Both the position numbers and the translations under genes were made by a program. This document shows, piece after piece, positions 55,422 to 64,000 of a DNA stretch of 64,000 nt (its first letter is position 1; each line of letters starts with the position of its first letter). Origin of the DNA: Hippopus hippopus (taxonomy: Eukaryota; Mollusca; Bivalvia; Cardiida; Cardiidae); NCBI GenBank assembly GCA_946811185.2, contig OX328097.1, positions 57,317,063 through 57,381,062 on the forward strand. Direction: 5' to 3'. The notes beneath the pieces were generated by a model. It was not told the DNA's origin. It saw only the letters and a list, made by a program, of their open reading frames with translations, and ran no database searches.

Positions 55422-58400
55422 GTAAGTTTAATACAGATTTTCTGACATACTAGAACCATTTTGCATAATGTGGTACAGAAAAAAAAAGGAAAGAATACAT
55501 CCTTTTTCCATAATATGGAAACTGTAAAAAAAGAGTAATTGCTTGTAACAAGTGATTACTCCTTTTACCAGAATGTTGTAAAAAGAACAGATCATTTGTA
55601 AGTCCTTTAACTCTACCAAATGACATTATTTTAGACTAGTCCAAATTCGAAGCATTTGCAGACGACAAAATAAATGTGACTCAAAAATTGAAATTTGGTT
55701 TGGGAAGGGTAGAAAACTTTGTGGGAAAAGAAGAAAATGCTGGTTACCAGCATTTTCTCCTTTTCCCACAATGTTTTCAGAAGGCTTCTTTCTCAGGGTG
55801 GTGAAAACCTGGGATTGTTTGGTAAAGAGTTAATACTATTTTCTGCATTATTTAAGTTGTATCACAGTGGCCAGTGCTTTCTATCCATGCTTTCCTAGAG
55901 TTTCTATACCAGTACTTTGCACAATATCTGTCCCAAGCCTTTGGCTGCTTTCCAGCATAGCCATCATGAAAACAATGACTAACCGCAAGGGAGGAAAAAA
56001 TCCTCGGAAAGAAATTTGCTGAGCTTAGAAATGGAACCAAACATGCTCTGGTTTCAAGCCCAGTATGCAAACAGCTGAGCTACTGTGCTTCAAAAGGGCT
56101 GCAGGAGCATAAAGTCATACAGGTTCACTCATTACAGTAATGTACCTCCTGTAGAGAACTTTTTGAAAATTTATTCACATTGATAAACCCCGTTGTTAAC
56201 CCTTTATTACATGACAAAAGTAAAGACTTGTCTTAAATAAATGCTTTTGCAGACGACAAATTAAACAAGATTCAGATGATGAAGTTTGTTTTTGAAAAGG
56301 TGGAAAACATGAAGGGAAAAGGAGAAAGTGCTGGTTACAACCATTTTCTTCTTTTCCCACAATGTTTTCAGTAGGCTTTTTCCTCAGGGTGGTGAAAACA
56401 GGGGATTGTGTGGTACAGGGTTTAAGACTTTTCCAAGGTCATCAGCTGTGATCTTGTTTCAGGAAATAAGGAGTTTAAACCTTTAACAATAATCCTTTAA
56501 CAGCCTATGGGGAAAGGCGTTTGAAAACATTGTGGAAATAGCAGAAAATGGCGGTCACAATCATTTTCTCCTTTTCCCACAATGTTTGCAACGCTTTCAA
56601 AGACAAAACCTATTATTTGAGCCACAATTAAAATTGTTGTCTGCAAATGCTTTAAATTCAGACAAGTCTTAAATATCGTCTTGTGGTAAAGAGTTAAATC
56701 TTTACCACACGATAAAATTTTAGACCCATCCAAATTCAAAGCATTTGCATCTATGATAATTTCAGTGTGGCTCAAATAATAAAACTTGCTTTAAATGAGT
56801 AGAAAACATTGTGGGAAAAGGAGAAAATGCTGGTTACCAGCATTTTCTCCTTTTCCCACTATGTTTTTAAAAGGCTTCTTCCTCAGGGTTGGCATTGTGT
56901 GGTAAGGGGTCAAGTAATGGTTACCTAGGAGTAAAATAAGCACTTAACAAGATGCTTTCTGTATCACATTTTAGGGGAAATCGACTATAGTATCTGTGTG
57001 TTAAATCTATCTGAAAGAGGATTGACGGATGACAGACTTAACTTTCTTCTAACAAATGCACCAGAGCAGAGCATTATCTTACTGGAAGACATCGATGCAG
57101 CTTTTGTCAGCAGGGAAGTGACAGAAGAAAGTAAGTGAAAAAAAGAAACCCTTTCTCTTTAGACTCCTGAAGGGACATAATATATGGCTTGCAACACGCC
57201 AAAAGGGGCATTTGGACACGTGAGTAAAGTGTCGTCTCGACGGCACTTTACGACTACATCAGATTTTGTGCTATGGTAGACTTGCGCAAAACAGAAAATT
57301 ACATAAAAACGGAAAGTGTCGTTTCAGATTAGCCTGCGCGGCCTGCACAGGCTGATCCGAGACGACACTTTACGCAAATGTCCGAATGCCCCTTTTCGTG
57401 TGTTGCAGGCCATATGTCATTGGTGGTCTGTCAGTCGGCCCATTTGTAACCAATTTATGTACAATCTGTCCCCTGATTTCCTCATCAGATTTGGAAAATA
57501 TTTTACCCATTATCACCTTTACGAAATGCAGTGGAGGTTTTAGATTCCAGGCTCCAATATTTAGCCAGGTCACAGCCAAAGAGTCAAAGGTCAGATCCTC
57601 TTAACCCTTTACCACATGATGGCAAGTTTTAATGAAGGTTTTTGCAAACATTGTGAGAAAAGGAGAACATGCTGGGAACCATTAATTTGTCCTCTTTCTT
57701 CCATGTTTTCTGCTTGGACAATTCCAAAATTTTTGTTGTTCGGTTCGGAGTTCACGAGTATTCGCTCGATATCTCTTGAACCCCTAGTCGGTGTTGAGAG
57801 TGAATCACATATGTACATCTTGATGAAATGACATTGAGAGCTGTACATGAAGTAATGATGAATGTCTAGCTTAAAATAGCAACTAACAACACAAATGCAC
57901 ACATTTTTGTGTCAAAATGGGCATTTTTCTTCAGGCAAATGTAAAACTGTGCGGAATGAACAGTCAGAACTACATTAATGCAGTTTCTCTGTAGAGTTAA
58001 TAACTGATTGTTGCACATTTGTATATTCAAGGTTTCCCTGTTTTGTCATGTTTTACTTGCAGATCCTATCGCTTATCAGGGACTTACCCGACTCACTTTG
58101 TCGGGGTTGTTAAATGCTCTCGATGGTGTTGCCTCAGCAGAAGCTAGAATTATATTCATGACAACAAATTATGTAGAAAGGTAAGACAGAAACGTTAATG
58201 TGTGTTGTAAGTAAGTATGGGCATGCTGTCTTGCAATTTATTGAATTCTTGCTTTCCATAGATATCTGTAACTTAGTTACAGTGGTTTAAAATATAGCCT
58301 TCCATAAAACAGTAAGATTTATAGAAGGCTTTATTTTAAAGCACTGAGCATTATTATACCCCCGCAAAACGAATGTTTTCGGGGGTATACTGGAATCAGC

Positions 58401-60677
58401 CTGTCTGTCCGTCCGTGTGTCTGTCTGTGTACAAATAATTGCCTGTTTCTGTCAAAGCGCTGGCGGGGCTATTAAGTCACATTCAGTGACAGCTCTAGTT
58501 AACTCTTGGAATCCCAAATGAACCCAACTGACATTTTTGAAGTCGACAATTACGTCCTAAATTGCTAACTGGTTCTTTTTGTCTATAGTGTGTCATCAAA
58601 GCTAACAATGAAGATCAAAGGTCATACTGCATCTTTTGTGCAGCCTGATTTTGATCGACAGAGGCTGCAAATGTAACTGTAGGTGTGAAAGATGCTTAAA
58701 GGGTAAACTCCTCAATACAAGAATGCCCTCCTTTAGCACCAGTTTTCTCATGTATCTTTGTATAACGTCTTTATTCATTTATCAATTCTAATGTTTACAA
58801 CTAGCCATTTAATTGGTCAAGACATTCTGTCCAGGCCAGTCAAATGGCTAGTCTTGAAATTTAGATTTAGAGCATTGCTTGTATAAATAGAAATAATGGC
58901 TGTCGGTCATCCCACTGACCAGCTAACATAGCTCAAGTTGTAGAGCGTAGGACTTGTAAACATCAAGTCTTGTGTCACTTGATGGTGTGGGTTCCAGCCC
59001 CACGCCTGGCTATGTAAAATTACTAAGAGTCTTTTGGATGAGACGTTAAACTGAGGTTCAATTTGACGGTGCTATGCATTGAGCATGTTAATGAACCAGT
59101 TGTATTTTGGGATTGGTTTTGTCCTATATCTTGCACTATCCTCCATAACAAAAACTAATGGCCTGCAGGGGGCGATTGCCCAAATGGGCAATCGATGGAG
59201 ATGATAAAAAAAAAAAAAATTTAGTCATCCAAGTTTTGAAAGGAAGTTTGTTACAGTAGATAATGACTAAACCCCATCATTGTGCAACAGTTTTAGCTCT
59301 TTACCACACAATAAAAATTTAGACTTGGCCAAACTGATAGCATTTGCAGACGACAATTTAAATGTCATTTAAATTATGAAATTTGTTTTTGATAGGGTAG
59401 AAAACATTGTGGAAAAAGGAGAAAATGCTGGTTACCAGCATTTTCTCCTTTTTCCACGATGTTTTCTGAAGGTTTTTCCCTTCAGAAAACTCTTGATCGT
59501 GTGGTAAACAGTTAATTAAAAGAGTTCAGAAGTAAAGAATTTCAAACTTGTATGTATCGAGTTGTGACAAAGAGGCTTTCAAGAAAACTAACAGAACTTC
59601 TTGAAAATGAAGAAGTAGCTCATTGTTTCAAAAGTATTTTCAAAGGTTATCTAACAGTTTTTGTCTTAACTATTTTACAGTTGAGATCAAAGATTAGACT
59701 GCATGTTTAGATAAGTTTGATCTTCATCTACACTGTCCAAGTTTATGATGATACAATCATGTTTCTTGGTTAGTGCAACCTGAAAATGCAATATTTTGGC
59801 TTTTTCTACAATAATCCCAATTTTAAAGTGTCAAAAATTTGATGTGCCATGCTCTGTGAAAAGGGTGCTTATTGCATCTGCAAAAAGTATCGACCCAAAT
59901 TGTGTAGGCTGACTTGGGGCGAAACTTTTTGCTAATGGTCAATTTTTTTGCTATTGGTCAATTTTTTTGCAGCTCAAAGGATCAGTGTACCTCATAACGC
60001 AGTTGGTTGCGAGACAAAACTGACTTCATGGATCCATAATACTGTGGTGTCTTGCTTGGTATTATGCATCACAGAGATGCATTAAGCCCCCTTTCAGAGC
60101 ATGGCTCATATATGAGCCATGCTCTGGTAAAAGGGGGCATAATGCATCTCCGTGGTGCATGATACCAGGCAAGTCATCACATGATCATTGATCCTTAAAA
60201 TGCATTTTGTCCGACAATGGACAGAATTATGAGGTAAACTGGTCCCTGGACATAGAGAAAATTGATCAATAGCAAAAAGTTTTGGCCCAAGTCAGCCTGT
60301 GTGGACTGCGCAGGCTAACCTGGGTCGATACTTTTTGCAGATGCATTAAGCCCCCTTTTCACAGAGCATGGCACATATATATTTGTCTATTGGATAGGTT
60401 GGACCCTGCTTTAATCAGACCAGGTCGTGTTGATATCAAACAGATAATTGACTACGCAACAGAGTACCAGCTACAACAGATGTATCATCGGTTCTATCCA
60501 GACCAAACAGACGAGAAAGCAGTGCTGTTTTCTGATAAAGCTCTCAAACATGGAAGAAATATTAGTCTTGCCCAAGTTCAAGGGTTATTCCTAAAATTCA
60601 AGTCTGACCCCCAGGGTGTGATTGATAACATTGATCAAATGAGAGACCAGACCCTCCCATATAGAAATCATTGTTAA
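54689..60677 (+). CDS. BCS1L: BCS1L orthologue, mitochondrial AAA chaperone for complex III
   Basis: Spliced plus-strand gene, complete, 428 aa (human BCS1L is 419). Coding exons: 54689-55421, 56975-57130, 58063-58180 and 60398-60677; joined length 1,287 nt with stop. The family sits in the mitochondrial inner membrane and moves the folded Rieske iron-sulfur protein across it so that it joins cytochrome bc1. Order: single transmembrane segment (about 14-33) followed by a positive stretch that acts as an internal targeting signal in the family, BCS1-specific domain (about 40-200), AAA domain with Walker A GPPGCGKS (230-237), Walker B IILLEDID (278-285), sensor-type TTN (330-332) and RPGRVD arginine motif (343-348), and a C-terminal helical part. 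All catalytic residues expected in the family are present. Introns carry MITEs, a SINE and a foldback pair. Head to head with LRRC9. Confidence 0.98.
55430..55606. repeat. Degenerate hairpin repeat in BCS1L intron
   Basis: CATCCTTTTTCCATAATATG and TAATTGCTTGTAACAAG / TGATTACTCC show short inverted arms like a collapsed palindromic MITE. Confidence 0.4.
55607..55833. mobile_element. Palindromic TTAA MITE, full copy
   Basis: TTAACTCTACCAAATGACAT to TTGTTTGGTAAAGAGTTAA with near-perfect core GGGAAAAGAAGAAAATGCTG / CAGCATTTTCTCCTTTTCCC and arm AAGCATTTGCAGACGACAAA. Confidence 0.9.
55855..56097 (-). mobile_element. tRNA-derived SINE, degraded
   Basis: Minus strand head GCACAGTAGCTCAGCTGTTT (box A-like TAGCTCAGCTGT). 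The body is related to the SINE at 61,560-61,803 through the order GGAAAGAAATTTGCTGAGC, GACTAACCGC and CCAGTGCTTTCTATCCATGC on the plus strand. Confidence 0.55.
56196..56424. mobile_element. Palindromic TTAA MITE copy
   Basis: TTAACCCTTTATTACATGAC to TGTGTGGTACAGGGTTTAA, core GGGAAAAGGAGAAAGTGCTGG with inverted arm. Confidence 0.82.
56475..56914. mobile_element. Two palindromic TTAA MITEs sharing one TTAA
   Basis: The first element ends GTGGTAAAGAGTTAA at 56,697. The second starts at the same TTAA (TTAAATCTTTACCACACGAT) in opposite orientation and ends near GTGTGGTAAGGGGTCAA. The second has a perfect core GGGAAAAGGAGAAAATGCTG / CAGCATTTTCTCCTTTTCCC. It lies 60 bp before the BCS1L exon 3 acceptor. 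Confidence 0.85.
56975..57130 (+). CDS. BCS1L: BCS1L exon 3 (Walker B exon)
   Basis: Encodes Gly245 (split) to Glu296 plus one base of Asn297. Acceptor CACATTTTAG, donor GAAA|GTAAGT. It carries [20 protein letters not shown] and the Walker B end EDIDAAF. Confidence 0.98.
57181..57415. mobile_element. Palindromic MITE, ATGGCTTGCA family (copy 2)
   Basis: Ends ATGGCTTGCAACACGCC and GTGTTGCAGGCCATA. The left hairpin has lost its stem top (GTCGTCTCGACGGCACTTTA), while the right hairpin is whole (GATTAGCCTGCGCGGCCTG, then CAGGCTGATCCGAGACGAC). In the intron after BCS1L exon 3. Confidence 0.87.
57601..57762. mobile_element. Palindromic TTAA MITE, right half shortened
   Basis: TTAACCCTTTACCACATGAT, core GAGAAAAGGAGAACATGCTG, then TTTTTGTTGTTCGGTTCGGA. 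The TTTGTCATCTGCAAATGC arm is missing. Confidence 0.75.
58063..58180 (+). CDS. BCS1L: BCS1L exon 4 (sensor exon)
   Basis: Encodes Asn297 (end) to Glu335 plus two bases of Arg336. Acceptor TTACTTGCAG, donor AAAG|GTAAGA. The motif [13 protein letters not shown] and ARIIFMTTN are diagnostic for BCS1-type AAA proteins. Confidence 0.98.
58353..58499 (-). mobile_element. Short hairpin-ended element, reverse copy of the one at 5980
   Basis: Reads TTATACCCCCGCAAAACG, GGGGGTATACTGGAATCAGC, GTCTGTCCGTCCGTGTGTCT and ends GTCACATTCAGTGACAGCTC. This is the reverse complement of 5980-6134 with minor differences. Confidence 0.8.
58915..59225 (+). mobile_element. tRNA-derived SINE in BCS1L intron
   Basis: Head CATAGCTCAAGTTGTAGAGC (box A-like) and GTGGGTTCCAGCCCC (box B-like), with about 25 extra bases between them. 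The body matches the copies near 6.5-7.1 kb. It ends in a poly(A) run at 59,206-59,219, as expected for a retroposed copy. Confidence 0.82.
59294..59513. mobile_element. Palindromic TTAA MITE copy
   Basis: TAGCTCTTTACCACACAATA to CGTGTGGTAAACAGTTAA, with a near-perfect core GGAAAAAGGAGAAAATGCTG / CAGCATTTTCTCCTTTTTCC. Confidence 0.86.
59846..60373. mobile_element. Head-to-head pair of CATGCTCTG-family MITEs
   Basis: Two elements of about 265 bp meet at 60,110/60,111, where ATGGCTCATATATGAGCCAT is a perfect palindrome. Each has outer GCCATGCTCTG...AAAAGGG ends, GATGCATTA-type inner arms and a GACTGCGCAGGCT-like core. The right edge is 24 bp from the BCS1L last-exon acceptor. Confidence 0.82.
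60398..60677 (+). CDS. BCS1L: BCS1L exon 5 (last coding exon)
   Basis: Encodes the end of Arg336 to residue 428 and the stop TAA at 60,675-60,677. Acceptor TATTGGATAG. It starts with [20 protein letters not shown] (arginine-finger region), then [10 protein letters not shown] and LAQVQGLFL typical of BCS1 C-termini. Confidence 0.98.
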
Positions 60678-61264
60678 AAAAGGTTTGAATGGTAAGACTA
60701 TTTTGGCACCACTTTCAACAGTTTGTTGTATCATGATAACATCTGACCTCTATATGCCCACCCTTGATGTCACATTTATTGGGCTAGAGCTCTGCATTGC
60801 CTTGCTAAAGGGCACTCCCAACTGACCAGCATTGACAGGGAGAATCAAACCTGGATTTCATAATAGTTTAAACCATTGAGTCACGAAGGACCCATGGGAA
60901 AAAGAGGCAATTGCTTGGTGCAAATGGTTGGTTTCCAGAATGTTTCAGTAAGTGACCTCCCACAGGGGTGTAACAAGCTTTGTATGTATTTGTTTGGTAT
61001 TGGAATAATTCAGCTTCTAGACATAACAAAGTGTACAATCAAAATCTAATGTTACAATGAAAGGCACCAACATGGCCAATGTTTCACAAATGCAGAGTCT
61101 AATAGCCCAGCTCAGAACATTGCAGACCAGTAATCCAGGGATTGCTATTTCTAATCGCTGCTTAGCCCAGGGTTGGTGATAGTCATTGTAACAAGTTCAA
61201 TTCCTGCCATGAATAATGTTAACACTTGACACAAGAAAGCAGCCAGTGGCCTGGAAAAAAAGTG

Positions 61265-61455
61265 TTGTGACATAAACCTTTTAGGACATTGTGGGAAAGG
61301 GAGAAAATACTGATAATCAGCATTTTCCCCTTTTCCTACAGTGTTTTCTACTCTTTTGCAGATAAACCTCTTTACTCAAGCTATGTATTATTTGTTGTCT
61401 GCAGCTAATTTTGAATTTGGAAGAACCTGAAATTCTCTTGTTTGCTGAAGAGTTA
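61265..61455. mobile_element. Palindromic TTAA MITE, degraded
   Basis: Core GGGAAAGGGAGAAAATACTG and its inverted arm, arm TTTGTTGTCTGCAG, right end TTGCTGAAGAGTTAA. Left end lost. Confidence 0.75.
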
Positions 61456-61559
61456 AAAAAGTCAAGGCATATATTACTGGGTTAGCTGTTGCCATCAGAT
61501 GGCTGAAATGATGTTTAGTTTAATGAAGGCATTGGCCTCTAAAACAATTCTGCATGTTT

Positions 61560-61803
61560 GTTTGTATTGGAGTTTAACACCGTTTTAACAGCTTGGGTCA
61601 TATCATGGTGGTCAGTGCACCTATGCATGTGTTTCCTGGCTTTCTCAGTGTTGCCACAACTTTCTTTCCAAGCCACTGACTGCTTTTCTCACATGCATTG
61701 GAGTTGACAGCCAAAAATCATTGGAAAGAGAATTTGCTTCAACTGTATCGAACCCACAACCACCAGGTCAAAAGTCAGATACACTAACCACTGAGCTTCC
61801 CAG
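61560..61803 (-). mobile_element. tRNA-derived SINE
   Basis: Minus strand: head AAGCTCAGTGGTTAGTG (box A) and GTGGGTTCGATACAG (box B), a body with CATGCATTGGAGT reversed, and tail AACGGTGTTAAACTCCAATA. This GTTAAACNCCAAT ending is typical of common molluscan SINEs. Orientation opposite to BCS1L. Confidence 0.75.
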
Positions 61804-62664
61804 ATGGGCAAATCTGCATATGATTGCTCTGAAAAAAAGAAGTCTAGGGAGACTTAATACAAATGAAAACAATGTGACAAAAGTAGAAAGTGTCTACTAT
61901 ACAATCCCTATACCATTGCCAAGATCTTTTTATAGGACTAGGAATTGATAGGTTAACAATCCGAGTTACCAAATATATACCTGTAGGTCATCTTTTGTTA
62001 GATTCCCTCAGGACTGTAAAGTAGGTATAAGGCACAGTTTTAAGGCCTAAGCCATACATACCATAGCAAAAGCTACTGACTTTCACAAATCTCATACAAC
62101 TACTTAATGGAAATCAGCTTCAAAAATGTCGACATATGATATCTGATAAATGTTTATCAGATTTATAATTTTGGTGGAAACAAGTTTTACAGTATTGAAG
62201 CACCCAATAAATAAAATCAGTAATCTTTGATCTCTTATATTTATTGTATAGTAGTTTTATAAGCTCCTGTACCAGCATTGCTATACTTCAGTCACATAAA
62301 TTCAACCATTTATGCAAGTTTTTGCATCAGCATTTTCATTTAATTGGTAAAGTATTCAAACTGTATTCATAAAATATCCATGAATAAATGAACTTTGCAA
62401 TATATTTTGATACAAATTTAAATACTTTTCTTCTTAAAAATCCACAAATAAAGAAAACTTTATAAAACTCATAGATTTTAATTAAATAATACAGAATTAC
62501 GCCAGCCCTGTTCACCACTACCATAAAGGTTGTTTTACCCAAACCCCTAACAAGCACAGGACACAAGGTAGGAAAAATATTTGAACGAAAGGAAAAATTT
62601 TGTTTTTAAATAAAATATTTTTGGAAAAGGAACAGTAACTAGCAATAAGCAACTACTCCTTTAA

Positions 62665-63490
62665 AGCTCCACTTGCCAAAGGCCAGTGAGCTCATGTCAT
62701 GGCCCTGTGTCCTTCATGCATCTGTGCATGTGTTAACTTTTATTTCTAACATCTTCTCTGAAACTAACCATCCAATTTTGACCAAACTTTACAGGAATAA
62801 TCCTGCTATGGTCCTCTTCAGAATTTCTTAACAGAATGTGATTTCTTTAAAATCCTTGGTTGCCATGCCAACAAAACTGAAAAATATTGAAAATCTTCTA
62901 GTCCGAAACCATAAGGCCTAGAGCTCTCAAATTTGGCGTGTAGCTTCATCTAGTGGACCTTTACCAAGTTTCTTCAAATTATGGGGTCAAAAGTGGCCAA
63001 GCCCCGGGTAGCACAAGTGTAAAAATCTTCTTGTTCCTAACCCTAAAGCCCTGCCCCAGAAGTCAAATCTTTTACTTAGGCTTATATAGTGAAACTCTAA
63101 GGTTCTTCTTGTTCCTGACCTTGAGATACAGCTGTATGTTTTTTGAGGGTTATCATCTAACAGATCTTTCCAACAATTGTTCAAATTAAAGCCTCTGGTG
63201 TGAAAATTGGCCCACCAAATGGATCATTAATATAACATGTGCTTACAAAGTGAAAATTCTAAAAGTCTTCTTGCTCCTAACCATAAATCTTAGGGCTACC
63301 AAATTTGGATTACTTTAAATTTTTTCAAAATTTAGCCCTGGGACCGAAATTAGCAAGGCCTCAGGGGTCTCATGTTTTACAGGGGCTTCAATATATTTAG
63401 GAAACTTTGAAAAACTTCCTGCTTATAACCATGTGGCCTTGACCTGTATTGTTTGGCATGTAGCTGTATCTTGTGGACCTCTTCTAAGAT
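62665..63490 (-). mobile_element. Tandem-repeat-core element, type 2, reverse and truncated
   Basis: It starts AGCTCCACTTGCCAAAGGCC and continues TCATGTCATGGCCC, GTTAACTTTTATTTC and CCATCCAATTTTGACCAAAC, the reverse complement of the 3' part of 30,349-31,418. Diverged units follow, and the far (5') end with the hairpin is missing. Confidence 0.78.
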
Positions 63491-63496
63491 TCCAAC

Positions 63497-63692
63497 TACG
63501 CTGAAAGAGAAGACTTTTGAAAACATTGTGAGAAAAGGAGAAAATGCTAGTACAGAGCATTATCTCCTTTCCCCACAATGTTTTCTACCCTATCAAAGAC
63601 AGAAATTGTCATTTTAGTAATATTTAATTTGTCATCTGGAAATGCATTCAATTTGGTCCAGGCCACATTTTTGTCATTTGATAAAGGGTTAA
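63497..63692. mobile_element. Palindromic TTAA MITE copy
   Basis: Core GAGAAAAGGAGAAAATGCTA / GAGCATTATCTCCTTTCCCC, arm TTTGTCATCTGGAAATGC, right end TTTGATAAAGGGTTAA. Left TTAA end lost. Confidence 0.8.
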
Positions 63693-64000
63693 GGATAAAT
63701 AAAATGATAAAGTATGAGGGGAGACTTTCCTTTAGGTTTATTATGCATTTTATTTCTAATACAGTACAATTAATCTACAAAACCTTAAAAAAAATTCCTT
63801 CATAACAGCATTTAATGCAACAAAAAAAAAAAAAAAACCAACTACTTGGTCCAGTTCCAATTTAAGCAACAGAATGCGTAAAGATACATCTTTACTTGTA
63901 CTCATCCATTTTTTTAACTAATTTGATCTTTATTTCATGAAACTATAATTATTCTTGTATCTTCGTGCCAAATGCTGCCCCTGACGGTTGCAAGGTTGCA
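63693..64000. other. Nothing recognised
   Basis: AT-rich sequence with a poly(A) tract at about 63,820-63,836. No coding or repeat signal that I can name. Confidence 0.4.

Larger units (their letters stand above)
60678..62215 (+). other. Putative BCS1L 3' UTR and downstream sequence
   Basis: No other gene follows. Overlapping AATAAA signals at 62,206-62,215 are the clearest polyadenylation candidates. The 1.5 kb between includes a MITE and a SINE, so true polyadenylation may occur earlier at a weaker signal. A donor-like GAATG|GTAAGA at about 60,692 could mark a 3' UTR intron. Confidence 0.35.

Noticed and set aside
55422..55453. BCS1L ending at the stop at 55,451-55,453
   Set aside because: This is intron read-through: a consensus donor precedes it and the three downstream exons continue the AAA domain in frame.

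Overview
The window is metazoan nuclear DNA: AT-rich, intron-rich and dense in repeats. Short exons with GT/AG boundaries carry two recognisable animal genes. The repeat content (tandem-repeat-core elements ending in (ACGG)n-like microsatellites, tRNA-derived SINEs, and palindromic MITEs with GCCTGCGCAG cores) points to a bivalve mollusc, probably a heterodont such as a myid, dreissenid or venerid. The species call is an inference.

Gene 1 is on the minus strand, from about 47.3 kb down past the left edge. It is an LRRC9 orthologue (leucine-rich repeat containing 9). I placed 18 coding exons whose phases all join without a frame break. They give the first 786 residues; the rest of the protein lies left of the window. 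Its introns, up to 9.6 kb, hold most of the repeats.

Gene 2 is on the plus strand, 54,689-60,677. It is a complete BCS1L orthologue (mitochondrial AAA chaperone for complex III) in five coding exons, 428 aa, with a likely upstream non-coding exon near 53.6 kb. The two genes are head to head. The 53.1-53.6 kb stretch is relatively CpG-rich, has YY1-like motifs and is the best promoter candidate.

Repeats by region: 2.9-4.7 kb MITE plus tandem-repeat element; 5.6-7.9 kb foldback elements and tRNA-SINEs; 9.2-9.6 kb tandem duplication; 10.8-12.7 kb tandem-repeat element plus long-TIR foldback; 14.8-16.7 and 20.9-22.8 kb two copies of an unclassified 1.9-kb repeat; 16.8-17.2 kb 5S-rRNA-like SINE pair; 26.8-38.2 kb arrays with elements nested up to three deep; 43.0-44.4 kb another array; 47.6-48.1, 57.2 and 59.8-60.4 kb palindromic MITEs. 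About 40 copies of one palindromic TTAA-ended MITE are scattered throughout, several within 30 bp of splice sites.

The most unusual signal is that the tandem-repeat-core families share one end design. A 5' hairpin is followed by a short subterminal sequence whose reverse complement sits in the 3' end. That sequence differs between families but matches at both ends within each family. No prokaryotic operons, CRISPR arrays or intact transposase or reverse transcriptase genes were seen.
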